DNA from: Variovorax boronicumulans
GTDB lineage: Bacteria > Pseudomonadota > Gammaproteobacteria > Burkholderiales > Burkholderiaceae_C
Length of the DNA: 64,000 nt
Reading direction: 5' to 3'
Assembly: GCF_029892485.1 (NCBI RefSeq)
Contig: NZ_JARXVG010000008.1
Span: 1 to 64,000, forward strand
Below, piece by piece: positions 49,883 to 58,160 of the stretch. The translations under genes were made by a program, and so were the position numbers. Every line of letters starts with the position of its first letter. Positions within the stretch are counted from its first letter, which is position 1. The notes below the pieces were generated by a model. That model ran no database searches. It was not told the origin of the DNA and worked only from the letters and a program-made list of their open reading frames with translations.

Positions 49883-50009
49883 GGTCTTGTCCCCTCTCCC
49901 TCTGGGAGAGGGCCAGGGTGAGGGCATCGGCCTTTGCAAACGCACAGCCCCTGTCATTGCCGCCGGCCCTCACCCCAACCCTCTCCCCAAGGGGAGAGGG
50001 ACCAAGACC
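49883..50009. repeat. REP-like palindromic element, type B, copy 2, between the two hydroxylase genes
   Basis: Outer arms GGTCTTGTCCC and GGGACCAAGACC are complementary apart from one unpaired base. Inner arms contain CCCTCTCCCTCTGGGAGAGG and GGCCCTCACCCCAACCC...CCCCAAGGGGAGAGG. It occupies almost exactly the 133-bp gap from the 2Fe-2S gene stop (49876) to the large-subunit ATG (50010), so the GGAGAGGG near that ATG, which may serve as its ribosome site, is part of the repeat. Confidence 0.87.
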
Positions 50010-53000
50010 ATGACACGCCGCGCCGACCTGCCGCAGACCCGCGCGGAGTTTCTCGCTGCCGATGGCGTGCTGCTCGTGGTGCGCGAGACGCCCGCCGCAC
50101 CGGCGCCCGCGAAGGGCCAGCCTGCGGTGATCGCCGGCAATCCCATCGAAGGCGAAGAGATCCTCCTCGCCGTGTGGGACGACGGCAGCGTCTCGGCGCT
50201 CAACGGGCACGTCGATCTGGGCACCGGCATCCAGACCGCCCTCTCGCAGATCGTGGCCGAGGAGCTCGACCTCGGCATGCCCTGCGTTCGCATGATGCTG
50301 GGCGACACCGCGCGCGTGCCGAATCAGGGCGCGACGATTGCGAGCGCGTCGATCCAAATCCATGCGCAGCCGCTGCGCCTTGCCGCCGCGCAGGCGCGCG
50401 CATGGCTGCTGGCGCGCGCGGCCGAACGCCTGGGCGTGGGGGTCGATGCGCTGCAGGTGCGCAACGGCGTGGTGCGCATCGCCGAGGCGCCGGACCGCCA
50501 CGTCAATTACGCGGACCTCGTGGCCCATCAACGCACGGTGCTGCGGCTCGACCCCGCCGCGCAACTGAAGGACCCGGCCGACTACCGCATCGTCGGCACA
50601 CGCCAGGCGCGCGTGGACATTCCCGCCAAGCTCGCGGGCGACCTCGTGTTCGTGCACGACATGCGCGTGCCCGGCATGCTGCACGGCCGCGTCGTGCGCC
50701 CGCCGTACGCGGGCGCGGACCATGGGGAGTTCATCGGCAACACGCTCGAATCTGTCGATGAATCGTCGATCGCGCACATCCCCGGCATCCGTGCGGTCGT
50801 GGTGGTCCGCGATTTCGTCGGCATCGTGGCCGAGCGCGAAGAGCACGCCGAGCAGGCGCTGCGCGAACTGCGCGTCACTTGGAAGCCGTGGCCCGGCATG
50901 CCCGACCTTTCCGATGTCGCGCAGGCGCTGCGCGACAACCCCTCGACGCAACGCCTGCTGGTCGATGAGGGCGATGTCGATGGCGCGATCGCTTCGGCGG
51001 CGAAAACGATGCAGCGCACCTATGTCTGGCCGTACCAGATGCACGCTTCCATCGGCCCCTCGTGCGCGGTCGCCGATTGGCAGCCGGCCGACGGAAGCGG
51101 CGTGCAGTTGCGGGTGTGGGCCGGCTCGCAGAACCCGCACGTGCTGCGTGCCGATCTCGCCAAGCTCATGGGCCTGGACGACGTGCAGGTCGACGTGGTC
51201 CGCATGGAAGCCGCGGGCTGCTACGGCCGCAACGGCGCCGACGATGTGGCCGCCGACGCGGCGCTGCTCGCGCGCGCCGTCGGCATGCCTGTTCGCGTGC
51301 AGCTCACACGCGAACAGGAGCATGCGTGGGAGCCCAAGGGCGCGGCGCAACTGATGGAAGTCGATGGCGGGCTGATGGCCGATGGCCGCATCGCCGCCTA
51401 CGACTTCGAGACCTCCTATCCGTCGAACGGCGCGCCCACGCTCGCGCTGCTGCTCACGCGCACCATCGAGCCGGTGGCGCAGGCCTACGAGATGGGCGAC
51501 CGCACCGCGCGCCCGCCGTACAGCTACGACAACATGCGCGTGAAGGTCAACGACATGGCGCCGATCGTGCGCGCCTCGTGGTTGCGTGGCGTGTCGGCGC
51601 TGCCGAGTTCGTTTGCGCACGAGTCTTACATCGACGAGCTCGCGACGGCGGCGGGTGTCGATCCGGTGCAGTTCCGCTTGCGCCACCTGAACGATCCGCG
51701 CGCGGTCGAGCTGGTGCAGGCCACCGCGCAGAAGGCTGGCTGGCGCATGCGCACCGGGCCGCAGGAGAACGCGGACGGTGGGCTGGGCGAGGGCGGCGAC
51801 ATCCTCTTCGGCCAGGGCTTCGCGTATGCGCGCTACATCCACAGCAAGTGGCCGGGCTTCGGCGCCGCATGGGCCGCGTGGGTGGCCGATGTGGAGGTCA
51901 ACCGCAAGACCGGCGAAGTGCATGTGCGCCGCGTGGTGGTGGGGCACGACGCGGGGCTGATGGTCAACCCGGCGGGTGTCGAGCACCAGGTGCACGGCAA
52001 CGTGATCCAGACCACGAGCCGCGCGTTGATGGAAGAGGTGAAGTTCGCGCCGCAGCAGGGTGCGCCATCGGGCGGCGCGCAGTTGCCCGGCGTGCTGCCG
52101 ACCGGCGTGGTCGCGAGCCGCGAATGGGGCAGCTACCCGATCATCAACTTCCGCGACGTGCCGGTGATCGAGGTGATGCACATGCCGCGGCCTGGCGAGC
52201 CGTCGCTGGGTGCGGGCGAGTCGTCGTCGGTGCCGGGGACGGCGGCGATCGCGAATGCGATCTTCGATGCGACGGGGGTGCGGTTCCGGGCGCCGCCGTT
52301 CACGCCGGAGACTGTGCTGGCTGAATTGAACCGGGATTTGCTCCCTCCCCTTCCGGGGGAGGGCGGGGGTGGGGGCGAGCGGCGTTGGAGTGGTGACGCT
52401 GCCGTGCCCCCATCCCAACCTTCCCCCGGGAGGGGAAGGAGCAATACAGAAGCCATCTGGCCACGGCGCAAGGGCGTGTGGGCCACAGGTGCCGCGCTCT
52501 TCATCGGCGGCATCGGCGTCGTCGCCGGCCTGCTCGGCTGGCGCTCCACCATCGCGCCCGTGTCGCTCACCGCGCCGGTCTACGGCCAGTCCACCATCGA
52601 ACGCGGCCGGGTGCTCGCCGCGCTCGGCGACTGCGCTGTGTGCCACACCGCAGCCGGCGGCGCGCCCAACGCGGGCGGCCGCGCGATGGACACGCCTTTC
52701 GGTACGCTCTACACCACCAACCTCACGCCCGATGCCGACACCGGCCTGGGCCGCTGGTCGTTCAGCGCATTCCAGCGCGCCATGCGCGAAGGCGTCTCGC
52801 GCGACGGCCATCATCTGTATCCCGCGTTCCCGTACACAGCGTTCGCCAAGACCAGCGACGATGACCTGCAGGCTCTCTATGCGTACTTCATGTCGATGCC
52901 CGCGGTGCGCGCTGAAACGCCGAAGTCCGAACTCAAGTTCCCCTTCAGCATGCGGCCGCTGATGGCCGGGTGGAACGCGCTCTTCCACGACCCCGCACCG

Positions 53001-53771
53001 CTGCAGCCCGTCGCGACGCAAAGCGCGGAGTGGAACCGCGGTGCCTACCTCGTCAACGGCCTGGGCCATTGCGGCGCCTGCCACACGCCGCGCAATGCGC
53101 TGGGTGCGGAGCAGGGCGGCAGCGCGTTCCTCTCGGGCGCGATGGTCGATGGCTGGGAGGCGCCCGCGCTCACGCATCTGTCGAAGTCCGCCGTGCCATG
53201 GGATGCCGACGAGCTCTACCGGTACCTGCGCAGCGGCCACACGCAACGCCATGGCATCGCCGGCGGCCCGATGGCCGAGGTGGTGCGCGAACTCGGCCAG
53301 GTGCCCGATGCCGATGTGCGCGCGATGGCGACCTACCTCGGCTCGTTCAACCCGACGCCGGCCGCCGAACCGCAGGCCCTCGCGCAGCAGGCCATCGACA
53401 ACGCGGCTCGCACCCAAGGCCAATTGCTCGGCCCCGCGCAACGCATGTTCGACAGCGCCTGCGCCTCGTGCCACCACGACGGCAACGGTCCCACGCTGCT
53501 GGGCGTGAACACGCCGCTCGCGCTCAACAGCAGCCTCACGAGCGCGCGGCCCGACAACCTGCTGCGCACCATCCTCGACGGCGTGCGCGAGCCGGCGACC
53601 CCCGACATCGGCTTCATGCCGGCGTTCCGCGAAGCGCTCGACGACCGGCAGATCGCCGAGCTGGCCGGCTACATGCGCGCGCGCTTCGCACCGCAGGAGC
53701 CGGCGTGGAACGACCTGCCCGCGCAGGTGGCGCGCGCACGCGCCGCCAAGGCACACGGCGCAGGGCAGTGA
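50010..53771 (+). CDS. Molybdopterin hydroxylase large subunit fused to tri-haem cytochrome c (NicB-like)
   Basis: A 1253-residue fusion. Residues ~1-775 are a molybdopterin-binding domain of the isoquinoline-oxidoreductase/NicB type (GHVDLGTGIQTAL, AAGCYGRNGADD, GAGESSSVPGTAAI). Residues ~777-812 are encoded by the REP element at 52338. Residues ~820-845 form a membrane helix. The C-terminal part holds three haem-c sites: CAVCH (~875), CGACH (~1021) and CASCH (~1151). The predicted layout passes electrons from the hydroxylase through a membrane anchor to periplasmic cytochrome and the respiratory chain. In Pseudomonas NicAB this architecture hydroxylates nicotinate at C6. The ATG is the first codon after the REP; an upstream in-frame start would translate the repeat. 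Confidence 0.88.
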   Translation: MTRRADLPQTRAEFLAADGVLLVVRETPAAPAPAKGQPAVIAGNPIEGEEILLAVWDDGSVSALNGHVDLGTGIQTALSQIVAEELDLGMPCVRMMLGDTARVPNQGATIASASIQIHAQPLRLAAAQARAWLLARAAERLGVGVDALQVRNGVVRIAEAPDRHVNYADLVAHQRTVLRLDPAAQLKDPADYRIVGTRQARVDIPAKLAGDLVFVHDMRVPGMLHGRVVRPPYAGADHGEFIGNTLESVDESSIAHIPGIRAVVVVRDFVGIVAEREEHAEQALRELRVTWKPWPGMPDLSDVAQALRDNPSTQRLLVDEGDVDGAIASAAKTMQRTYVWPYQMHASIGPSCAVADWQPADGSGVQLRVWAGSQNPHVLRADLAKLMGLDDVQVDVVRMEAAGCYGRNGADDVAADAALLARAVGMPVRVQLTREQEHAWEPKGAAQLMEVDGGLMADGRIAAYDFETSYPSNGAPTLALLLTRTIEPVAQAYEMGDRTARPPYSYDNMRVKVNDMAPIVRASWLRGVSALPSSFAHESYIDELATAAGVDPVQFRLRHLNDPRAVELVQATAQKAGWRMRTGPQENADGGLGEGGDILFGQGFAYARYIHSKWPGFGAAWAAWVADVEVNRKTGEVHVRRVVVGHDAGLMVNPAGVEHQVHGNVIQTTSRALMEEVKFAPQQGAPSGGAQLPGVLPTGVVASREWGSYPIINFRDVPVIEVMHMPRPGEPSLGAGESSSVPGTAAIANAIFDATGVRFRAPPFTPETVLAELNRDLLPPLPGEGGGGGERRWSGDAAVPPSQPSPGRGRSNTEAIWPRRKGVWATGAALFIGGIGVVAGLLGWRSTIAPVSLTAPVYGQSTIERGRVLAALGDCAVCHTAAGGAPNAGGRAMDTPFGTLYTTNLTPDADTGLGRWSFSAFQRAMREGVSRDGHHLYPAFPYTAFAKTSDDDLQALYAYFMSMPAVRAETPKSELKFPFSMRPLMAGWNALFHDPAPLQPVATQSAEWNRGAYLVNGLGHCGACHTPRNALGAEQGGSAFLSGAMVDGWEAPALTHLSKSAVPWDADELYRYLRSGHTQRHGIAGGPMAEVVRELGQVPDADVRAMATYLGSFNPTPAAEPQALAQQAIDNAARTQGQLLGPAQRMFDSACASCHHDGNGPTLLGVNTPLALNSSLTSARPDNLLRTILDGVREPATPDIGFMPAFREALDDRQIAELAGYMRARFAPQEPAWNDLPAQVARARAAKAHGAGQ
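52338..52446. repeat. REP-like palindromic element, type A, copy 3, inside the NicB-like gene
   Basis: TTGCTCCCTCCCCTTCCGGG and GGGGGTGGGGGC on the left mirror GCCCCCATCCCAACCTTCCC and GAGGGGAAGGAGCAA on the right. It is read in frame as a Pro/Gly/Ser-rich linker of ~36 residues between the molybdopterin domain and the membrane-anchored cytochrome part. Confidence 0.9.
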
Positions 53772-53886
53772 GCAGAGTGCCCCGGGGCGCCCGCGTGGGC
53801 ATCGCTGAGGCTACGATGCGGCGTCGCGCCTCGACCTCATCGTTCGCGCGCTGCACCGAACACCATCAACGGAGACACACAGCACC

Positions 53887-55074
53887 ATGGCCCTGAACCT
53901 CTCGCCCTCGACCAGCCTCCCCAGCGACGCCGACCGCGCCACCCTGGTCGGCCGCATCTGGCAGCCCGATGTGGGCCCGGTGCTGGTGGCCGTGCATGGA
54001 GGCGGCCTGCACGACCTGTCGAAGCTCGCGCCCACCATGAGCGACCTGCTCGAAGCCAAGGGCTCGCCATCCAGTGCCGTGCGCGATGCGCTCGAGAGCG
54101 GCAAGGCGCCGCGTATCGCCGCGCTCGATGCAGTCCTCGCCAACAGCGACGAGACCGTGCGCGACAACGCCAAGCCCTGGCTGCTCGCTCCCTGCGACCT
54201 GCAGGTCATCAAGGCCAGCGGCGTGACCTTCGTCGCGAGCCTGCTCGAACGCGTGATCGAGGAGCAGGCCCGCGGCGATGCTTCGAAGGCCGAGGCCACG
54301 CGCGCGGCCATCGGCAAGGTGCTCGGCGACAACCTCGCGGACATCGTGCCCGGCTCGCCCGAGGCCGCGCGGGTCAAGGAGGTGCTGATTGCGCAGGGCG
54401 TGTGGTCGCAGTACCTCGAAGTGGGCATCGGCCCCGATGCCGAGATCTTCACCAAGGCCCCGGTGCTCGCCGCCGTGGGCACCGGCGCCGACGTCGGCAT
54501 CCACTCGGGCTCGGTCTGGAACAACCCCGAGCCAGAGGTCGTGCTCGCCGTGAACAGCCGCGGCGAGACGCTGGGCGCCGCGCTCGGCAACGACGTCAAC
54601 CTGCGCGACTTCGAAGGCCGCAGCGCGTTGCTGCTGGGCAAGGCGAAGGACAACAACGCCTCGTGCGCGATCGGTCCGTTCATCCGCCTGTTCGACGAGC
54701 ACTTCGGCATTGCCGACGTGCGCCGCATCACCGTGGCGCTGCAGGTGACCGGGCCCGAGGGCTTCGTGCTCGAAGGTTCGAGCTCGCTCACGAAGATCAG
54801 CCGCGACCCGCTGGACATCGTGTCGCAGGCCGTCGGCATCCATCACGACTACCCGGACGGCTTCATGCTGTTTCTAGGCACCATGTTCGCGCCGACGCAG
54901 GACCGGCATGGTCCTGGGCAGGGATTCACGCACGTCGTGGGCGACCATGTGCGCGTCGGTGCGCCGGAGCTTGGTGCGCTGTTCAACCGCGTCGTGCATT
55001 CGGACAAGGCGCCGCGCTGGACGTTCGGATTGAGCGCGTTGATGCGGAATCTGGGCGCGCGCGGCTTGCTGTAG
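53887..55074 (+). CDS. Fumarylacetoacetase-family hydrolase/dehydratase
   Basis: A 395-residue protein of the FAH family. The C-terminal domain has the metal-binding region around EVGIGPDAEIFTKAP and the SVWNNPEPEVVLAVNSRGE...GNDVNLRDFEGRS blocks. The N-terminal ~100 residues are poorly conserved. Members act on 2-oxo acids (acylpyruvate hydrolysis, keto-deoxy sugar acid dehydration, decarboxylation), and I cannot choose among these. It starts 115 bp after the NicB-like gene and may be an independent unit or a late step in the same pathway. The gap shows no repeat. Confidence 0.82.
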   Translation: MALNLSPSTSLPSDADRATLVGRIWQPDVGPVLVAVHGGGLHDLSKLAPTMSDLLEAKGSPSSAVRDALESGKAPRIAALDAVLANSDETVRDNAKPWLLAPCDLQVIKASGVTFVASLLERVIEEQARGDASKAEATRAAIGKVLGDNLADIVPGSPEAARVKEVLIAQGVWSQYLEVGIGPDAEIFTKAPVLAAVGTGADVGIHSGSVWNNPEPEVVLAVNSRGETLGAALGNDVNLRDFEGRSALLLGKAKDNNASCAIGPFIRLFDEHFGIADVRRITVALQVTGPEGFVLEGSSSLTKISRDPLDIVSQAVGIHHDYPDGFMLFLGTMFAPTQDRHGPGQGFTHVVGDHVRVGAPELGALFNRVVHSDKAPRWTFGLSALMRNLGARGLL

Positions 55075-55084
55075 TCCGGTGGGT

Positions 55085-56626
55085 TCACGCCACGCCGTGC
55101 AATCCCCGCCGGTACTGCACCGCCTCCGCCACATGCACCACCTGCACCGTCTCCGACGACGCCAGGTCGGCAATCGTGCGCGCCACCTTCAGCGCGCGGT
55201 GCGTGCTGCGCGCCGACCAACCGAGCTTGGCGGCGGCGTTGTAGATGAACTTGAGGGCGGTGGCGTCCAGTTCCGCATGCTTGTCGATCGCGCTGCCCTG
55301 CAGGTTCTGGTTGGCGTGACCCTGGCGACGCATCGCGCGTTCGCGCGCCGCCACCACGCGGCTGCGGATGCTCTCTGTCGATTCGCCCGGGGGTGAATCG
55401 AGCAGTTGCTGCGCTGATACGGCGGGCACTTCGATGTGCAGGTCGATGCGGTCTAGCAAGGGCCCGCTGAGCTTGCCCTGGTAGCGCGAGACCTGGTCCG
55501 GCGTGCAGCGACAGGACTTCAGCGACGAGCCGAGGTAGCCGCAAGGGCAGGGGTTCATCGCGGCGATCAACTGGAAACGCGCGGGGAATTCGGCGCGGCG
55601 CGCGGCGCGAGCGATCGTGATCGTGCCGGTCTCCAGCGGCTCGCGCAGCGCCTCCAATGCGGAGCGCGCGAACTCGGGAAATTCATCGAGGAAGAGCACG
55701 CCGTGATGGGCTCTTGAAATCTCGCCCGGCCGCGGCGGCGAGCCGCCACCCACCAGCGCCACGGCGGAAGAGGTGTGGTGCGGTGCCGAGGTCGGCCTGC
55801 ACATCCACCGCTCGGTCGCGAAGCGCCCGCCCAGGCTCGCGACGGCGGCGCTTTCCAGCGCTTCGTCGATGCTCATCGACGGCAGCAGGCCGGCAAAGCG
55901 CTGCGCGAGCATCGACTTGCCCGAGCCCGGCTCGCCCACCATCAACAGGCTGTGGCCGCCGGCCGCGGCGATCTCGAGCGCGCGCTTGGCGCCGGCATGG
56001 CCCTTGACTTCGGCCAGGTCGGCGTACAGCGGTGCGGTAACTCCCGGGGTGACGTGGATCCGCGCCCATCCGTCATCGGGCGGCTCGGGCGCCGCGGCCT
56101 TGTCGTCCTCGGGCATGAACTGCCGCACCACATCGAGCAGGTGCTTCGCGCCGTACACCTCGCCGCCGGGCACCAGTGCTGCCTCTTGCGCGCTGTCCAT
56201 AGGCAGCACCAGCTTCGTTGCCACGCCCCGCGTGTGCAGCGCCAGCGCCATGGCCAGCGCGCCGCGCACCGGCCGCAGTTCGCCCGAAAGCGAGAGTTCG
56301 CCCGCGAACTCGTGCCCGGCCAGCCGCGCGCCCTGGATCTGCCCGCTGGCCGCGAGGATGCCCAGTGCGATCGGCAGATCGAAGCGGCCGGAATCCTTGG
56401 GCAGGTCGGCCGGCGCGAGGCTGACCACGATCTTTTTATTGTTTGGAAACTCCAGCCCCGCGTTCTGGATGGCCGAGCGCACGCGGTCGCGCGATTCCTT
56501 CACCTCGGTTTCGACCAGCCCGACCAGCGTGAAACTGGGCAAACCGTTCGCCAGATGCACCTCGACCGTGACATCCGCTGCTTCCAGCCCTAGCAAAGCG
56601 CGGCTTTGCACCAAAGACAGACTCAT
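55085..56626 (-). CDS. YifB/ComM-family Mg-chelatase-like ATPase
   Basis: A 513-residue AAA+ protein. An N-terminal Lon-protease-like domain (~1-165, with LVGLVETEVKESRDRVRSAI and SLAPADLPKDSGRFDLPIALGIL) is followed by an Mg-chelatase-type ATPase with Walker A GEPGSGKS near residue 230, Walker B GVLFLDEFPEF and the CPCGY zinc-like motif. Relatives act as branch-migration helicases in natural transformation (ComM). The ATG at 56626 with a GGGAAAG leader is preferred over a start 64 codons upstream. It is convergent with the FAH gene and divergent from the porin/glnK/amtB unit. Confidence 0.92.
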   Translation of the reverse strand: MSLSLVQSRALLGLEAADVTVEVHLANGLPSFTLVGLVETEVKESRDRVRSAIQNAGLEFPNNKKIVVSLAPADLPKDSGRFDLPIALGILAASGQIQGARLAGHEFAGELSLSGELRPVRGALAMALALHTRGVATKLVLPMDSAQEAALVPGGEVYGAKHLLDVVRQFMPEDDKAAAPEPPDDGWARIHVTPGVTAPLYADLAEVKGHAGAKRALEIAAAGGHSLLMVGEPGSGKSMLAQRFAGLLPSMSIDEALESAAVASLGGRFATERWMCRPTSAPHHTSSAVALVGGGSPPRPGEISRAHHGVLFLDEFPEFARSALEALREPLETGTITIARAARRAEFPARFQLIAAMNPCPCGYLGSSLKSCRCTPDQVSRYQGKLSGPLLDRIDLHIEVPAVSAQQLLDSPPGESTESIRSRVVAARERAMRRQGHANQNLQGSAIDKHAELDATALKFIYNAAAKLGWSARSTHRALKVARTIADLASSETVQVVHVAEAVQYRRGLHGVA

Positions 56627-56781
56627 TTCTTTCCCTCTCCCCAAGATGGTGCATTCATCTTTTGTTGGCCCACGGCCGCGCGGCACGCTGGTGCCTGCAA
56701 CCGATCGAAACATCGCTTGTAACGAATTGGCGCTCATCGGCGGCGCCCTGTTTCTGCGCTGGCGCCTGCATTCGTGCACTT

Positions 56782-56797
56782 TGGCACGCTCCCTGCT
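56782..56797 (+). promoter_or_regulatory. Sigma-54 type promoter for porin-glnK-amtB
   Basis: TGGCACGCTCCCTGCT has GG and GC exactly ten bases apart and matches the -24/-12 consensus (TGGCAC-N5-TTGCT) with one mismatch. It lies 52 bp before the porin ATG. This implies NtrC-dependent expression under nitrogen limitation. The upstream ~150 bp contain several GTGC/GCAC half-sites but no perfect NtrC palindrome. Confidence 0.72.
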
Positions 56798-56848
56798 TTG
56801 AGGGTGTTCAGGTCCCACAACACTTACTTACTTGCGAGGAGTCTCCCG

Positions 56849-57727
56849 ATGACGCACCGTTCCGCCGTTCAGGCGCTGATCGTTCTGGCCACTGCATTGA
56901 CCACGTCGGGCGCTGCCTTGGCGCAGACAGCAACGACGGACGCCGCGGCGCCGGCCGCAGCTCCCGCTCCGAACCTCACCGGCAACGTGTCGCTGACCAC
57001 CAACTACAAGTTCCGTGGCCAGGACCAGGACATGATCGGCCGCAACGACTACGCCAAGACCAAGGGCTTCAAGCCCGCCATCCAGGGCGGCTTCGACTAC
57101 GCCTTCGGCGACAGCGGCTTCTACGTCGGCAACTGGAACTCCAGCGTCAACTGGCTCAAGGGCAACAGCATCGAGACCGACCTGTACGGCGGCTACAAGT
57201 TCAAGGCCGGCCCGATCGACATGGACGTCGGTGCGCTCACCTACATCTACCCGGGCAATTCGGCAGGCAACACCACCGAGCTCTATGTAGGCGCCACCTA
57301 CGCCGACGAAGCCTTCGGCTCGTTCACCGCCAAGTACTCGCACACCGTCTCCAAGGACTACTTCGGCTATGCAGGCAACAAGGCCGGCTCGGGCCTGAAG
57401 GGCCGCAACACCGGCTACCTGAACTTGGCGTACAGCAAGGAAATCGTGCCCAAGGTCACGCTGAAAGCGGCCGTCGGCTTCACCAACATGTCCAGCGACA
57501 TCCGCAGCCTGGGCTACAAGAGCTATGTCGACTACAACGTCGGCGCCTCGTACGACTTCGGCAACGGCCTGTCGCTCACGGGCTCGGTGCAGGGCGCCAA
57601 CAAGAAGGCGAACTACCAGGTCGTCGCGAACCCGGGCCTCGAGATCCCCGACTTCGGCACCTTCGGCACCACGTACTACTCGCCGAACAAGGCGCGCTTC
57701 ATCCTCACGCTGACGAAGACGCTCTAA
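56849..57727 (+). CDS. TorF-family putative outer-membrane porin
   Basis: A 292-residue exported protein. The signal peptide is cleaved near ALAQT (about residue 26). An Ala/Pro spacer follows, then a beta-rich region starting NLTGNVSLTTNYKFRGQDQ and ending with the outer-membrane pattern RFILTLTKTL. This family is often found before glnK-amtB in betaproteobacteria, where it may help ammonium or small N-compounds cross the outer membrane (inference). A GAGGAG site precedes the ATG. glnK follows after 66 bp. Confidence 0.88.
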   Translation: MTHRSAVQALIVLATALTTSGAALAQTATTDAAAPAAAPAPNLTGNVSLTTNYKFRGQDQDMIGRNDYAKTKGFKPAIQGGFDYAFGDSGFYVGNWNSSVNWLKGNSIETDLYGGYKFKAGPIDMDVGALTYIYPGNSAGNTTELYVGATYADEAFGSFTAKYSHTVSKDYFGYAGNKAGSGLKGRNTGYLNLAYSKEIVPKVTLKAAVGFTNMSSDIRSLGYKSYVDYNVGASYDFGNGLSLTGSVQGANKKANYQVVANPGLEIPDFGTFGTTYYSPNKARFILTLTKTL

Positions 57728-57793
57728 ATAAAAATAACGAGGTGGGGCCCCAAGCTGCCGCACCATTTCATTCCATCCAAAGGAGAAGTTCAC

Positions 57794-58132
57794 ATGAAGC
57801 TGGTCACAGCCATCATCAAACCGTTCAAGCTCGACGAAGTGCGTGAAGCACTGTCGGCGATCGGCGTGCAGGGGATCACCGTCACCGAAGTGAAGGGCTT
57901 CGGCCGCCAGAAGGGCCACACCGAGCTCTATCGCGGCGCGGAGTACGTGGTCGACTTCCTGCCAAAAGTCAAGATCGAAGCGGCCGTCTCCGACGACCTC
58001 GTCGATCGCGTGATCGAAGCCGTCGAAGGTGCAGCGCGCACCGGCAAGATCGGCGACGGAAAAATCTTTGTCTACAACCTCGAACAGGTCGTACGCATCC
58101 GCACCGGCGAAACGGGCCGCGAAGCCCTCTGA
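57794..58132 (+). CDS. glnK: Nitrogen regulatory PII protein GlnK
   Basis: A 112-residue PII signal protein. The T-loop carries the uridylylation target Tyr51 in TELYRGAEYVVDFLPK, the B-loop is TGKIGDGKIFV, and the C-terminus is typical. It binds AmtB and blocks ammonium flux when nitrogen is sufficient, and is uridylylated under limitation. AAAGGAG lies upstream of the ATG. amtB follows after 28 bp, the standard glnK-amtB arrangement. Confidence 0.97.
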   Translation: MKLVTAIIKPFKLDEVREALSAIGVQGITVTEVKGFGRQKGHTELYRGAEYVVDFLPKVKIEAAVSDDLVDRVIEAVEGAARTGKIGDGKIFVYNLEQVVRIRTGETGREAL

Positions 58133-58160
58133 CCGGGTCTGGCACTCAAGAACAAAGACC

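Noticed and set aside
49881..50009. An upstream start for the NicB-like protein
   Set aside because: It would translate the REP element as Pro/Gly-rich sequence. The homologous domain starts after ATG 50010.
49704..53756. A 1350-codon open frame antisense to the NicB-like gene
   Set aside because: The sense strand has molybdopterin and haem-c motifs. The antisense frame is a codon-bias shadow.
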